This document shows, one piece after another, positions 1 through 9,504 of a DNA stretch of 64,000 nucleotides. Both the position numbers and the translations under genes were made by a program. The DNA is from Paraburkholderia agricolaris (lineage in GTDB: Bacteria; Pseudomonadota; Gammaproteobacteria; Burkholderiales; Burkholderiaceae), in assembly GCF_009455635.1 (NCBI RefSeq), contig NZ_QPER01000002.1:3720001-3784000 (forward strand), read 5' to 3'. A model generated the notes under the pieces. It saw nothing but the letters and a program-made list of their open reading frames with translations, was not told the DNA's origin and did not search any database. Position 1 is the first letter of the stretch, and each line of letters begins with the position of its first letter.

Positions 1-210
1 GGGATCGTTTGCATCGAGCTTGCGCTCGAGCACGTACGCCCAGCTATGGATGGCGTTCAGCGGACCGCGCAGGTCGTGTGACACAAGCGACAGCACGTGA
101 TCGCGCATGAACAGCGCAGTCTCCGCGCGCAGACGCGCGGTGCGTTCGGAGACGACGAGGCCGGAAGAAGCCGGCTTGGCGCCGGTGGTCCCGGTGGAAG
201 ACGTTGTCAC
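1..210 (-). CDS. sensor histidine kinase, N-terminal fragment (cut by window edge)
   Basis: The first 70 codons of a gene that continues beyond the left edge. The fragment ends in a classic dimerisation/phospho-acceptor helix, VSHDLRGPLNAIHSW, with the autophosphorylated His at about residue 45. There is almost no sequence before this helix, so this is a kinase with a very short N-terminus, or one whose sensing input comes from another protein. I chose the GTG at 210 because GAGAGGG lies a few bases upstream. The ATP-binding domain is outside the window, so partner and signal cannot be judged. Confidence 0.75.
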   Translation of the reverse strand, partial: MTTSSTGTTGAKPASSGLVVSERTARLRAETALFMRDHVLSLVSHDLRGPLNAIHSWAYVLERKLDANDP

Positions 211-398
211 GATCGAGCCCTCTCAGGCAGTACATGGAATATTGAACGAAACCCCATTATAGGCATGCCGTCCTGGGCAACCAGCTTGGCCGGACGGCTA
301 ACGTGGACGCAAACCGCATGCCACCTGCCAATCCTCGGCGATACGACCTCAACACGCCTACAATGTCGGTTTTACGTTTTTGACCTAAGGAGCGACAT

Positions 399-740
399 AT
401 GTCGACTGTGACTACCGAATCCGGCCTGAAATATGAAGACATCGTTGAAGGCACCGGCGCCGAAGCGGTTGCCGGCAAAACCGTCAGCGTGCACTACACG
501 GGCTGGCTGACCGACGGTCAGAAGTTCGACTCGAGCAAGGACCGCAACGACCCGTTCGCGTTCGTGCTGGGCGGCGGCATGGTCATCAAGGGCTGGGATG
601 AAGGCGTGCAAGGCATGAAGGTCGGCGGCACGCGCAAGCTGACGATTCCGCCGCAACTCGGCTACGGCGTACGTGGCGCGGGCGGCGTGATTCCGCCGAA
701 TGCCACGCTCGTGTTCGAAGTCGAACTGCTCGACGTCTAA
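399..740 (+). CDS. small FKBP-type peptidyl-prolyl cis-trans isomerase
   Basis: 113 residues, a single FKBP domain without signal peptide, so probably a cytoplasmic prolyl isomerase that assists folding. Family motifs are all visible: VSVHYTGWL near residue 30, FDSS near 45, the VIKGWDEG pocket motif near 63, IPPQLGYG near 88 and the final [14 protein letters not shown] strand. The ATG at 399 has a strong AAGGAG 7 bases upstream. The length matches single-domain FKBPs of Burkholderia and Neisseria. It is expressed alone: the upstream kinase runs the other way and the downstream regulator begins after a 34-base gap. Confidence 0.93.
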   Translation: MSTVTTESGLKYEDIVEGTGAEAVAGKTVSVHYTGWLTDGQKFDSSKDRNDPFAFVLGGGMVIKGWDEGVQGMKVGGTRKLTIPPQLGYGVRGAGGVIPPNATLVFEVELLDV

Positions 741-774
741 GTTTTCACTGTTTTGTAATTGCGCCATTAAGCCA

Positions 775-1554
775 ATGGGTCACGCCGCCATCACCGCACC
801 TAGCGTTTCGCTGCGCCGTTACGGCACGGTCGAAGCGTCGGACGTGCACGATTTTCACCAGGTCGTGCTCGGGCTCGACGGCGCGATGGTGATGGCGGTA
901 GACGGCGTCGCGCAACAGATCGACGCCGGTTCCGCCTGGCTTATTCCGGCCGGCGCGCGGCACGACTACGCGGGCATCGGCGAGAACCGGCAATTGGTGC
1001 TGGATCTGCCGGCCGCCTCGCTGGCCGTGCCGGAGCGTCTGTTCGACCGCGCGCGGGCGGTCACAGTGGATGCCTCGCTCACGCAGCTCGTGCATCGGAT
1101 TGCGGGGCACGCCACAGGCGGCGCTCAGACCAACGATCTGGACGCCCGGCGTTTTCAATGGGATGCAGCCGCACGATTGGGCGCTGCGTTGGTGGCCGAT
1201 ACCGGCACCATGGCCGGAGCGCAGGCATACGGCGCCGGCCTCGACTTCGCGCGCATCGACCGCTGGCTGCGCGCCCATCTCTCGGAACCGCTGCGTATCG
1301 CCGACCTTGCCGCGCATTGCGGCTTCGGCATGCGGCGCTTCCATCAGCTTTTTATCGAAGCCTTCGGCGAAACGCCGCATCGCTATTTGCAGCGTCTGCG
1401 GCTCGATACGTCACTGGGTTTGCTGTCCGATCCACGCTTGTCGCTGAGCGATATCACGCTGGAAATCGGCTTTGGCGATCAGAGCGCCTACACCCACGCA
1501 TTCACGCGGCGCTTCGGGCTGGCGCCCGGTCAATGGCGCTCGCTGCGTCATTGA
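775..1554 (+). CDS. AraC-family transcriptional regulator with N-terminal cupin-like domain
   Basis: About 259 residues. The N-terminal half resembles the small beta-barrel (cupin) sensor of AraC regulators, with a HDFHQVVLGLDG-type opening and a WLIPAGARHDY strand. The C-terminal 100 residues carry both helix-turn-helix units: LRIADLAAHCGFGMRRFHQLF and then ITLEIGFGDQSAYTHAFTRRFG, closing with the typical GxxPGQWR. I chose the ATG at 775, after the stop of the isomerase gene. An upstream in-frame extension would overlap that gene and has no family support. The ligand and targets are unknown; no catabolic genes are adjacent on this strand. Confidence 0.88.
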   Translation: MGHAAITAPSVSLRRYGTVEASDVHDFHQVVLGLDGAMVMAVDGVAQQIDAGSAWLIPAGARHDYAGIGENRQLVLDLPAASLAVPERLFDRARAVTVDASLTQLVHRIAGHATGGAQTNDLDARRFQWDAAARLGAALVADTGTMAGAQAYGAGLDFARIDRWLRAHLSEPLRIADLAAHCGFGMRRFHQLFIEAFGETPHRYLQRLRLDTSLGLLSDPRLSLSDITLEIGFGDQSAYTHAFTRRFGLAPGQWRSLRH

Positions 1555-1574
1555 TGATTGCGCTTGGGTGATCC

Positions 1575-1601
1575 GCGAGCCACCTGAAAAAGGCGGCTCG
1601 C
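1575..1601. terminator. hairpin between convergent genes
   Basis: Stem GCGAGCC / GGCTCGC with a loop containing AAAAA, in the 94-base gap between the convergent AraC-type gene and metZ. The T-tract is weak on both strands, so this is a modest bidirectional terminator candidate. Confidence 0.4.
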
Positions 1602-1648
1602 ATTTCTTGCTACCGCTGCTTGCTACCGCTGCCCCGCACGCTGAGCGA

Positions 1649-2839
1649 TTAACCCGCCAGACCGCGTTCCAGATCGCCGCGGATATCGCCGGCGTTTTCC
1701 AGACCTACTGCAAGACGGATCAGACCTTCGCTGATCCCCGCCGCGGCACGCGCTTCCGGCGTTACGCGACCGTGCGTGGTCGTTGCCGGATGCGTGATGG
1801 TGGTACGCGTGTCGCCGAGATTGCCGGTGATCGAGCAGATCTTCGTGCTGTCGATCACGCGCCAGGCATTCGCGCGCATCTGCTCAGGCGTATCGCCCTT
1901 CAATTCGAACGACAGAATTGCGCCGCCCGACTTTTGCTGACGCATGGCCAGCGCGTGCTGCGGGTGCGACTCGAGCCCCGGATAGAACACCCGGTTCACG
2001 GCGGGATGCGTTTCCAGCCAGCGCGCGATTTCGAGCGCATTCGCCGACTGCTTGTCGACCCGCAGCGACAGCGTTTCCATGCCCTTGAGCAGCACCCATG
2101 CATTGAATGCGGACAGAGTCGGCCCGGCACTCCGCACGAACGGAAACACCTTTTCCATGATGAACTTCTTCGAGCCCACCAGCGCGCCGCCGAGCACACG
2201 CCCCTGGCCATCAAGGAACTTGGTGGCCGAATGCATGACGACATCGGCGCCTAATTTCAACGGCTGCTGCAATGCCGGGCTGCAGAAACAATTGTCGACC
2301 ACGAAAACCGCATTGGCCGCCTTCGCGATCTTGCTGATTGCTTCGATGTCCGCGACTTCGGTCAGCGGGTTCGACGGCGTTTCGAGGAAGAACATCTTCG
2401 TTTCCGGGCGCACGGCGTTTCTCCATGCATCCAGATTAGTCGGATCGACAAAGGTTGTCGTGATACCGAACTTGCTGAAGATCTGCGAGAACATGCCGAG
2501 CGTTGAGCCGAACAGCGCCTGCGAGCTGACCAGATGGTCGCCGGCCTGCAGCGTGGACATCACCACCGACATGATCGCCGCCATCCCCGAAGCCGTGGCC
2601 ATGCACGCTTCACCACCTTCGAGCGCGGCCAGACGGTCCTGGAACATCGAGACCGTCGGGTTCGTGAAGCGCGAGTAGGTGTAGTTGTCTTCGGAATTCT
2701 TGAATTTTTCGGCGGCGTCCGCGGCACTCGCGAAGACGAAGCTCGACGTCAGGAAAATCGCTTCCGAATGTTCGTTGAAGTCGCTGCGCGCTGTGCCCGA
2801 GCGGATCGCCAGCGTGTCGAAGTTCAGGGAGTCGTCCAT
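1649..2839 (-). CDS. metZ: O-succinylhomoserine sulfhydrylase
   Basis: A PLP enzyme of the Cys/Met metabolism family that makes homocysteine directly from O-succinylhomoserine and sulfide in the cytoplasm. 396 residues from the ATG at 2839. The PLP-phosphate motif YTYSRFTNPT lies at 54-63 and the Schiff-base lysine is in SATKFLDGQG (Lys207). The C-terminus has the GNLGDTRTTITHPATTTH stretch typical of the gamma-family. An in-frame TTG at 2857 would add six residues, but MDDSLNFDTLAIRSGT is the usual family start. It follows purF, as in the conserved cvpA-purF-metZ order of many beta- and gamma-proteobacteria, but a terminator hairpin separates the two. Confidence 0.93.
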   Translation of the reverse strand: MDDSLNFDTLAIRSGTARSDFNEHSEAIFLTSSFVFASAADAAEKFKNSEDNYTYSRFTNPTVSMFQDRLAALEGGEACMATASGMAAIMSVVMSTLQAGDHLVSSQALFGSTLGMFSQIFSKFGITTTFVDPTNLDAWRNAVRPETKMFFLETPSNPLTEVADIEAISKIAKAANAVFVVDNCFCSPALQQPLKLGADVVMHSATKFLDGQGRVLGGALVGSKKFIMEKVFPFVRSAGPTLSAFNAWVLLKGMETLSLRVDKQSANALEIARWLETHPAVNRVFYPGLESHPQHALAMRQQKSGGAILSFELKGDTPEQMRANAWRVIDSTKICSITGNLGDTRTTITHPATTTHGRVTPEARAAAGISEGLIRLAVGLENAGDIRGDLERGLAG

Positions 2840-2926
2840 GTTAGTTCTGGTTTCCAATGTTCCATGGCTGGGTTCAGCGTCTGCCGCTCGCGTTAAACGA
2901 GTTCAACAACGCCAAACGGCAGCAAC

Positions 2927-2962
2927 AAAAAAGCCCGCTTTTGCGTCGGCATAAGCGGGCTT
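2927..2962 (-). terminator. rho-independent terminator after purF
   Basis: A perfect 10-bp stem AAGCCCGCTT / AAGCGGGCTT with a 12-base loop, followed on the minus strand by six T. It lies about 170 bases after the purF stop and about 90 bases before the metZ start, so metZ probably has its own promoter. Confidence 0.85.
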
Positions 2963-3132
2963 CATGTGCGGGGAAAGCTGGAGCGGAGGCGGATGATTGC
3001 GGCTTTTCCACCATTCGCTTTAGCTGTTTTGGGTTGCCCCGCGTCCGCAAGCTGAGATCAAATCGACGCAAGCCGTCATGCTAACACGCTCGCGGCGTGG
3101 CGTGCAGCGAGCCACACCGTAAGCGTTATCAC

Positions 3133-4680
3133 TCAACCGACCGACAATTGCAGATGCAGTTGCGAACGCGACGGGCCGCCCTCGGCCGCTTCGCTTGCGG
3201 CGTCGCGATCCGATTGCGAGGACGGCGCGAGACGCGCGGTTTCGATGCGGTCGAGGTACTCGGTCGTGACATCGCCGGTCACGTAATTGCCGTCGAAGCA
3301 CGAGGCCTCGAATTCCTTCAGCGCCGGGTTGATATCGCGCACTGCCTGCTTCAGGGCGTCGACGTCCTGATAAACGAGGTAGTCCGCGCCGATCATGCGC
3401 GCGACTTCGTCGTCCGTGCGGCCATGTGCGACGAGTTCGCCGCGCGTGGGCATGTCGATACCGTAGACGTTCGGGTACTTCACCGGCGGCGCCGCCGAAG
3501 CGAAGATCACCTTGTTCGCGCCGGCATCGCGCGCCATCTGCACGATTTCGTGCGAGGTGGTGCCACGCACGATCGAATCGTCGACGATCAGCACGTTCTT
3601 GCCCTTGAACTCGATGCCCATGGCGTTGAGCTTCTGGCGCACCGACTTCTTGCGCATCGCCTGGCCCGGCATGATGAAGGTGCGGCCCACGTAGCGGTTC
3701 TTGAAGAAGCCTTCGCGGTACTCGACGCCCAGCTTCTTGGCGACCTGCATCGCGGCCGGACGGGACGAATCGGGAATCGGCATCACCACGTCGATCGCGA
3801 CGTCGGGCAATTCACGCTTGATCTTCTCGGCGAGGTAGTCGCCCATGCGCAAACGCACGTTGTAGACCGGCACACCGTCGAGCACCGAGTCCGGACGCGC
3901 GAGGTACACGAGTTCGAAAATGCACGGGTTCAGGCTCGGATTCGTCGCGCACTGCTGCGAGTGCAGGTTGCCCTCGAGGTCGATGAAAATGGCTTCACCC
4001 GGCGCAATATCACGCACGAATTCGAAACCGATACCTTCGATCGCGACCGATTCCGACGCCAGGATCCACTCGACGCCTTCCGGCGTTTCCTGCTTGCCGA
4101 GGCACAGCGGGCGAATCCCGAACGGGTCGCGGAAGCCGAGCAGGCCGTAGCCGGCAATCAGCGACACGATCGCGTACGAACCCCGCACCCGGCGATGCAC
4201 GCCCGACACGGCCTTGAACAGCGCGGCCGGATCGAGTTGCAGGCTCGAACTGGAAAGCTGCAATTCGTGCGCGAGCACGTTGAGCATCACTTCCGTATCG
4301 GAGTTGGTGTTGATATGGCGGCGATCGATGCGGAACATCTCATCTTTCAGCTGCTGCCAGTTGGTCAGATTGCCGTTGTGCGCGAGGATGATGCCGAACG
4401 GCGCGTTCACGTAGAACGGCTGGGCTTCTTCTTCGCTCGATGCAGAACCGGCGGTCGGGTAACGGACCTGGCCGATCCCGGTGGTGCCGGGCAGGCTGCG
4501 CATGTTGCGCGTGCGGAACACGTCGCGCACCATGCCGTTGGCCTTGTGCATGTGGAAATTGCTGCCGTTCGCGGTTGCGATGCCGGCGGCGTCCTGACCG
4601 CGGTGCTGCAGAAGCAGCAGGCTGTCATAGATCAGCTGATTGACCGGAGAATGGGAAACTACGCCTACGATGCCGCACAT
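3133..4680 (-). CDS. purF: amidophosphoribosyltransferase (glutamine PRPP amidotransferase)
   Basis: First committed step of purine synthesis: PRPP plus glutamine gives phosphoribosylamine. 515 residues, full length. Cys2 in MCGIVGVVS is the N-terminal glutaminase nucleophile, exposed after Met removal. LQHRGQDAAGI (25-35) and the NGNL loop (102-105) are standard. The PRPP-binding motif VLIVDDSIVRGTT is at 363-375. No propeptide is present, as in enterobacterial-type PurF. It follows cvpA by about 136 bases, as in the E. coli cvpA-purF operon. Confidence 0.97.
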   Translation of the reverse strand: MCGIVGVVSHSPVNQLIYDSLLLLQHRGQDAAGIATANGSNFHMHKANGMVRDVFRTRNMRSLPGTTGIGQVRYPTAGSASSEEEAQPFYVNAPFGIILAHNGNLTNWQQLKDEMFRIDRRHINTNSDTEVMLNVLAHELQLSSSSLQLDPAALFKAVSGVHRRVRGSYAIVSLIAGYGLLGFRDPFGIRPLCLGKQETPEGVEWILASESVAIEGIGFEFVRDIAPGEAIFIDLEGNLHSQQCATNPSLNPCIFELVYLARPDSVLDGVPVYNVRLRMGDYLAEKIKRELPDVAIDVVMPIPDSSRPAAMQVAKKLGVEYREGFFKNRYVGRTFIMPGQAMRKKSVRQKLNAMGIEFKGKNVLIVDDSIVRGTTSHEIVQMARDAGANKVIFASAAPPVKYPNVYGIDMPTRGELVAHGRTDDEVARMIGADYLVYQDVDALKQAVRDINPALKEFEASCFDGNYVTGDVTTEYLDRIETARLAPSSQSDRDAASEAAEGGPSRSQLHLQLSVG

Positions 4681-4816
4681 GGCATGTCCTTCAAAGGTAC
4701 GAAATTCGTAACGGCGGCCGGTGCCTGCAATGCTGCGCGTGGGTACGCGACGGTGCGTACAGGCAACCGGATTGCGCCGGAGTCCTGCAAGCTTCCCGTG
4801 GCCACCCGCCTGATCG

Positions 4817-5311
4817 TCACACGTGGACGTAGGCAGCGAGCGTCTCGGGAAGCAGCGGTTTCATTATGTGCACGCCCTCGACCGCATAGGGCCGAAGCAA
4901 GGCGTTGCGCCAGAATTCCTGTTGGGGCAGTTCGGTCAAGCCTGCCAGGGCGACCAGAATCAGCACCAGAATGACCCCGCGCACGAGGCCGAACATCAAA
5001 CCGAGCGAGCGGTCCACGCCACTCAAGCCGGTTGCCTGCACAATGCGGCTCAGCAACGCGTTCAGCACGCTTGCCACCAGCACCACGCCGATCACCACCA
5101 GCGCGAACGCCAGAAGCCACTGGGTCAGCGCGCCCCCCGGCCACGTGGCAGGGATAAACGGCACGACGTACCCGACGAAGCGGCACGCAATGAAAAACGC
5201 CGCGATCCAGCCGATCAGCCCAAATATCTCGGACAAAAACCCGCGCCAGGTGCCGCGCAAGGCTGACAAACCGATCACCGCCATTACAGCGTAGTCGAAG
5301 GCGGTGAACAT
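4817..5311 (-). CDS. cvpA: CvpA family inner-membrane protein
   Basis: 164 residues with four predicted membrane spans. It opens with MFTAFDYAVMAVIGLSALRG, the standard CvpA start, and has a conserved LSEIFGLIGWIAAFF second helix. Named for colicin V production in E. coli; the family is linked to envelope homeostasis, but the molecular role is unclear. It is tightly packed with the upstream SPOR gene (7 bases) and precedes purF, the family's usual place. Confidence 0.9.
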   Translation of the reverse strand: MFTAFDYAVMAVIGLSALRGTWRGFLSEIFGLIGWIAAFFIACRFVGYVVPFIPATWPGGALTQWLLAFALVVIGVVLVASVLNALLSRIVQATGLSGVDRSLGLMFGLVRGVILVLILVALAGLTELPQQEFWRNALLRPYAVEGVHIMKPLLPETLAAYVHV

Positions 5312-5318
5312 CGCTCGC

Positions 5319-6218
5319 TTACTGTGCGGCGCCGCTGTTCGCGCCCGACGTCAGGCCGGCCTCGCGAACCTTCGCAATCGCAGCGGAAGCCGCTGCACGA
5401 TCGGCGAACGGACCGGCGCGCAATAGCGTGAGTGTCGAGCCGTCGGCCTGTTTCCGATGTTCGGTATATGCGGGCACGCCGGCCGCTTTCAACTTGGCGG
5501 CCCAGCTACGCGCGTTAGCGTCGTTCGCAAACGCGCCGAGCTGGACGGCAAAACGGCTGCCTGGCGGCGAGGCCGGCGTGCCGGAATTGGCGTCGGCGCT
5601 TGCGGCGGCGGTATTCGTGCTGTCCGCGCCCGGTGCTGGCGCGTTCGCCACGCTTTGCACGGCGGGCGTGTTGGTCGATTTAGCCGGCTTGGCGGGCGCC
5701 GCGTTGGCGGCGACGGCCGGTGCCTGCGTTTTCGCAGCCGGCTTGGCGGCAGGCGCGGCGCTGGTAGCTGCGCTCTGCTGTTTCGCCGCGCCGGACTGGC
5801 CTTGCGTGGCTGCCGTTGTCGGCGCCAGGCTGGAAGCGGCAAGTGCCGTATCAGGCGCCGGGTTGTCCGGGGCTACGCCGGCCTGCGTATCTTCGTCGGT
5901 CTTGGCGACCTTCGGCGCAGGACGGCTTGGAATGTCGATGGAGATGTCGTCCGTAACGGGCTTCGGATGCGAGTCCAGCACCATCGGCAGGATTACCACC
6001 GCCGCGACGACCAGTGCGATCGCGCCGACGAGCCTGCGCCGCGCACGCTGCTTTTCCGGCAACGTGGGGTCGAGCAGCATCGCATCGGCATCCACGGCGC
6101 GCTCCGTGCGGCGGGTTCGCCGCTCCACGCGCTCGCCACGAGCGGCCCGAGTGGAACTGGTATTTGCGCCGCGCCGGGTGGGCGCGTCGTCTTTCTTGCC
6201 GAACGAGAAAATTCCCAT
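5319..6218 (-). CDS. SPOR-domain membrane protein (DedD-like)
   Basis: 299 residues. The order is a basic cytoplasmic N-terminus, one membrane span at about 63-81 (LVGAIALVVAAVVILPMVL), a long Ala/Pro/Lys/Thr-rich periplasmic linker, and a SPOR domain from about 222 to the end. SPOR domains bind denuded septal peptidoglycan, so it probably localises to the division site. The position between folC and cvpA is that of dedD in gamma-proteobacteria, which supports orthology despite the divergent linker. The linker is low-complexity and makes most of the opposite-strand ORFs seen here. Confidence 0.88.
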   Translation of the reverse strand: MGIFSFGKKDDAPTRRGANTSSTRAARGERVERRTRRTERAVDADAMLLDPTLPEKQRARRRLVGAIALVVAAVVILPMVLDSHPKPVTDDISIDIPSRPAPKVAKTDEDTQAGVAPDNPAPDTALAASSLAPTTAATQGQSGAAKQQSAATSAAPAAKPAAKTQAPAVAANAAPAKPAKSTNTPAVQSVANAPAPGADSTNTAAASADANSGTPASPPGSRFAVQLGAFANDANARSWAAKLKAAGVPAYTEHRKQADGSTLTLLRAGPFADRAAASAAIAKVREAGLTSGANSGAAQ

Positions 6219-6247
6219 GAATCGCTTGGTTCGAGCCTGGCGCCCGT

Positions 6248-7558
6248 TCAGTGTTGCTGCGATTTACGGTAGGCCATAACGCCTGCTACCGTATAGAAAC
6301 TGCCGAAAACCACGATTCTATCATTCTCTGACGCTCGTTTTAGCGCGTCTTGGAATGCCTCCGCCGGTGTTGCGTAGCGCGTCACGCTGCTGTCGTTGCC
6401 GTCGCTCGCGCCCTGCTCGCGCAAAGCCGCTTCGAGTTCTTCCGCCGAAGCCGCACGCGGGGTCGGCAAATCGGTCACGCACCAGTGGTCGATTTCGCCT
6501 TTCAGATGTGTCAGTACGCCGGCAATGTCCTTATCGCGCATCGCGCCGAACACGGCGTAGGTGTACGGAAAAAAGCCCATATTGCCGAGGTTCTGCGCCA
6601 AAACCGCCGCAGCGTGAGGATTGTGGCCCACGTCGAGCACCACGGCGGGTTTGCCGGGCAGGACCTGGAAGCGCCCCGGCAATTCGACGTTGGCGAGGCC
6701 GAGCCGGATGTCCTGCGCCGACACCGGCAAACGGTCGCGCAGCGCTTCAAGAGCGGCCAGCGCAGCCGATGTGTTGATTAGCTGATTCGCGCCGCGCAAC
6801 GCCGGGTAGGCGAGCGCCGAACGGCGCATAGTCGGTCCTACGTAGCTCCATTGCTGGCGTTCGCTGCCCGCCTGCCCTTCGTAGCGGAAATCGCGGCCAA
6901 ATAGCCACAGTTCGGCGCCAATCTTCTCGGCATGATCGATCAGGGTTTGCGGCGGCACCGGATCGGCGCAGATCGCCGGCTTGCCCGGACGGAAAATACC
7001 GGCTTTTTCGAAGGCGATCTTCTCGCGCGTGTCGCCGAGATATTCGGTGTGGTCGATATCGATGCTGGTAACGATCGCGCAATCCGCGTCGAGGATATTG
7101 ACCGCGTCGAGGCGGCCACCCAGGCCGACTTCGAAAATGACCGCATCCAATCCACGCGAGGCAAACAGACTCATGATCGCCAGCGTCGTGAATTCGAAGT
7201 AGGTCAGCGTGACCGGTTCGGCGAGGCTCAGGCGTGCGGCTTCGACGGCTTCGAAATGCGGCAGCAGGTCTGCGTCGCTCGCCATTTCACCATTCACGCG
7301 CGCCCGCTCGTTGAATGACAGCAAATGCGGCGACGTGTGGCAGCCGACCGTGAAACCCGCGCGCAGCAAAATCGATTCGAGAATCGCGCAGGTCGAGCCC
7401 TTGCCGTTGGTGCCGCCGACCGTGATGATCGGGCACTCAAACGACAACTTCATCGCGTCGCGTACCTGCGTGATACGGCCCAATCCCATGTCGATGCCGA
7501 CAGGATGCGCGGATTCAAGGTGCGTGAGCCACGCGTCGAGGGTGGGGAATGTGGTCAT
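6248..7558 (-). CDS. folC: bifunctional dihydrofolate synthase / folylpolyglutamate synthase
   Basis: 436 residues of the Mur-ligase ATP-binding fold. It joins glutamate to dihydropteroate and extends polyglutamate tails on folates. The P-loop GGTNGKGSTCAI lies near residue 47. The Omega-loop/metal segment SFNERARVNGE, the SIDIDHTEYLGDT box and the C-terminal DVGHNPHAA motif are all present. The ATG at 7558 fits the family start. It is followed at 29 bases by the SPOR gene, an arrangement conserved with accD upstream. Confidence 0.95.
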   Translation of the reverse strand: MTTFPTLDAWLTHLESAHPVGIDMGLGRITQVRDAMKLSFECPIITVGGTNGKGSTCAILESILLRAGFTVGCHTSPHLLSFNERARVNGEMASDADLLPHFEAVEAARLSLAEPVTLTYFEFTTLAIMSLFASRGLDAVIFEVGLGGRLDAVNILDADCAIVTSIDIDHTEYLGDTREKIAFEKAGIFRPGKPAICADPVPPQTLIDHAEKIGAELWLFGRDFRYEGQAGSERQQWSYVGPTMRRSALAYPALRGANQLINTSAALAALEALRDRLPVSAQDIRLGLANVELPGRFQVLPGKPAVVLDVGHNPHAAAVLAQNLGNMGFFPYTYAVFGAMRDKDIAGVLTHLKGEIDHWCVTDLPTPRAASAEELEAALREQGASDGNDSSVTRYATPAEAFQDALKRASENDRIVVFGSFYTVAGVMAYRKSQQH

Positions 7559-7609
7559 CGAGTGAATCTGTGCTGCGTTGCGAGACCGTGATTATCCCGG
7601 AAATGACAA

Positions 7610-7647
7610 CGCGCCGCTTGATGACTCTCGCGGCGCGCTATTTTTTT
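7610..7647 (+). terminator. plus-oriented terminator-like hairpin between accD and folC
   Basis: An 8-bp GC stem CGCGCCGC / GCGGCGCG followed within three bases by a run of seven T on the plus strand. Both neighbouring genes run on the minus strand, where the same hairpin has no T-tract. It could stop antisense transcripts or act as a processing hairpin between accD and folC. Confidence 0.45.
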
Positions 7648-7705
7648 ACTGCTTTTCCGACGGCAGCCGCGCCTGAAAGCACACGGCGCGGCATTGATGC
7701 GAAGG

Positions 7706-8578
7706 TTACGCGACCGCGTCAGCCGGCTGATGGCTCAACAGCGCCATCAATTGCGCGATTTCTTCGCGCAGCTTGCGACGGTCGACGATCATGTCGACCG
7801 CGCCCTTCGTCAGCAGGAACTCGGCACGCTGGAAGCCTTCCGGCAGCTTTTCGCGCACCGTTTGCTCGATCACGCGCGGGCCGGCGAAGCCGATCAGCGC
7901 CTTCGGCTCGGCAATCACCACGTCGCCCAGGAACGCGAAACTCGCCGACACGCCGCCCATGGTCGGATCGGTCAGCACGGAAATGAACGGCAGCTTGGCT
8001 TCGGCGAGCTTGGTCAGCATCGCCGTGGTCTTCGCCATTTGCATCAGCGAAAGCAGGCTTTCCTGCATCCGCGCGCCGCCCGAAGCGGTGAAGCAGATAA
8101 ACGGCACTTTCTGTTCAAGCGCGTTCTGGGCGCCGCGCACGAAGCGCTCGCCAACTACCGAACCCATCGAGCCGCCCATAAACGAGAACTCGAAGCATGC
8201 GACCACCACCGGCAGGGTGTGGATGGCACCGCCCATCACGACCATCGCATCGGTCTCGTCGGTGTCGTCCATCGCCTCTTTCAGGCGGTCCGGGTACTTG
8301 CGGCTATCTTTGAACTTGAGCGCGTCGACCGGCACGATTTCCTGGCCGATTTCGTAACGGCCTTCCGGATCGAGCAGGCCGTCGAGCCGCTCACGCGCGC
8401 CGATGCGCATGTGATGGTCGCACTTCGGGCAAACGTGCAGATTGGCCTCGACGTCGTTGCGGTACAGCACGGCTTCGCACGACGGGCACTTGATCCACAG
8501 GCCCTCCGGAATCCCCTTGCGGCTCTTCGGGTCGGTTTGTTTGATTTTCGGCGGCAGCAGTTTATCGAGCCAGCTCAT
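7706..8578 (-). CDS. accD: acetyl-CoA carboxylase carboxyltransferase beta subunit
   Basis: 290 residues. With AccA it transfers the carboxyl group from biotin to acetyl-CoA, making malonyl-CoA for fatty acid synthesis. The N-terminal four-Cys zinc ribbon is intact (Cys31, 34, 50, 53). The crotonase-like core shows [11 protein letters not shown] and the GRRVIEQTV-type region. The start [11 protein letters not shown] at 8578 has AGAAGGA just upstream; a longer in-frame reading to 8635 lacks support. It lies between trpA and folC, continuing the biosynthetic cluster. Confidence 0.96.
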   Translation of the reverse strand: MSWLDKLLPPKIKQTDPKSRKGIPEGLWIKCPSCEAVLYRNDVEANLHVCPKCDHHMRIGARERLDGLLDPEGRYEIGQEIVPVDALKFKDSRKYPDRLKEAMDDTDETDAMVVMGGAIHTLPVVVACFEFSFMGGSMGSVVGERFVRGAQNALEQKVPFICFTASGGARMQESLLSLMQMAKTTAMLTKLAEAKLPFISVLTDPTMGGVSASFAFLGDVVIAEPKALIGFAGPRVIEQTVREKLPEGFQRAEFLLTKGAVDMIVDRRKLREEIAQLMALLSHQPADAVA

Positions 8579-8658
8579 ATTGAATCCTTCTGGGGTCAGC
8601 GGTTGCGCGAACGGCGGGACGAACCCGCCGTTCACACTACAGACGACAAAAATAACTG

Positions 8659-9471
8659 TTATCGGGCAGTCGCGACGCTGTCGATCGCCTCGCGCACTTC
8701 GGCGACGAAGCGCGTGAGTGTCTCGGCGGCAGCTTCAGGGGCCGCTTGTTCGAGCAACTGCACGATACGGCTGCCGATCACGACGGCATCGGACACTTCG
8801 GCCACCAGACGCGCTGTTTGCGCGTCACGGATGCCGAAACCGACGCCCACCGGCAGGGGGACGCGCGACTTGATGGCCGGGATTTTACTCGCGATGCTGG
8901 AAACGTCCAGATTTGCCGCGCCGGTCACGCCCTTCAACGACACATAATAGACGTAACCACTGGCAATTTTGCCGACTTCCGCGATGCGCTCGTCCGTGGA
9001 CGTGGGCGCAAGCAAAAAGATCGGATCGATGCCAGCAGATCGCATCTGTTCAGCGAAGTTAACGCATTCTTCAGGTGGGTAATCGACAACTAGCACGCCA
9101 TCCACCCCGGCTTCTTTCGCCGCCCTGGCGAAGACCTCGGCTCCCATGCGTTCGATCGGATTGGCGTAGCCCATCAGCACCACCGGCGTCTTGTCGTCGG
9201 TTTCGCGGAAGCGCTTCACGTCGGCCAGTACGTGGCGCAGCGACACGCCATGCGCCAGCGCGCGTTCGGACGACTGCTGGATCACCGGCCCGTCGGCCAT
9301 CGGGTCGGAAAACGGCACGCCAAGTTCGATCACATCGGCGCCGCCGGCAGCGAGCGCATGCATGAATTCGACCGTGCGAGCCGGATCCGGATCACCGGCC
9401 GTCATGAACGGAATCAGGCCTTTCTTACCCTGGGCGGACAACGCAGCAAACGTGTTCTTAATACGGGACAT
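8659..9471 (-). CDS. trpA: tryptophan synthase alpha chain
   Basis: 270 residues, a TIM barrel that cleaves indole-3-glycerol phosphate and passes indole to TrpB. Catalytic Glu49 ([11 protein letters not shown]) and Asp60 (PMADGP) fall at the same numbers as in the E. coli enzyme. The phosphate-binding [10 protein letters not shown] loop is present near residue 212. It is separated from trpB by a DNA methyltransferase gene. The adjacent tryptophan genes here are only trpF, trpB and trpA; trpE/G/D/C must lie elsewhere. Confidence 0.97.
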   Translation of the reverse strand: MSRIKNTFAALSAQGKKGLIPFMTAGDPDPARTVEFMHALAAGGADVIELGVPFSDPMADGPVIQQSSERALAHGVSLRHVLADVKRFRETDDKTPVVLMGYANPIERMGAEVFARAAKEAGVDGVLVVDYPPEECVNFAEQMRSAGIDPIFLLAPTSTDERIAEVGKIASGYVYYVSLKGVTGAANLDVSSIASKIPAIKSRVPLPVGVGFGIRDAQTARLVAEVSDAVVIGSRIVQLLEQAAPEAAAETLTRFVAEVREAIDSVATAR

Positions 9472-9504
9472 GGAATATTCTCGGATTTTTAAGCTACTGC
9501 GCGC

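Noticed and set aside
2840..3132. SAM-type riboswitch before metZ
   Set aside because: Only the purF terminator hairpin was seen; no conserved riboswitch core could be recognised by eye.
3097..4974. Long plus-strand open frame over purF
   Set aside because: Its product is His/Arg-rich with no domain and mirrors the minus-strand codon bias of purF. Similar shadow frames occur over sdhA (23677-25629), acnA (33254-35344), the DUF748 gene (47063-49411) and others.
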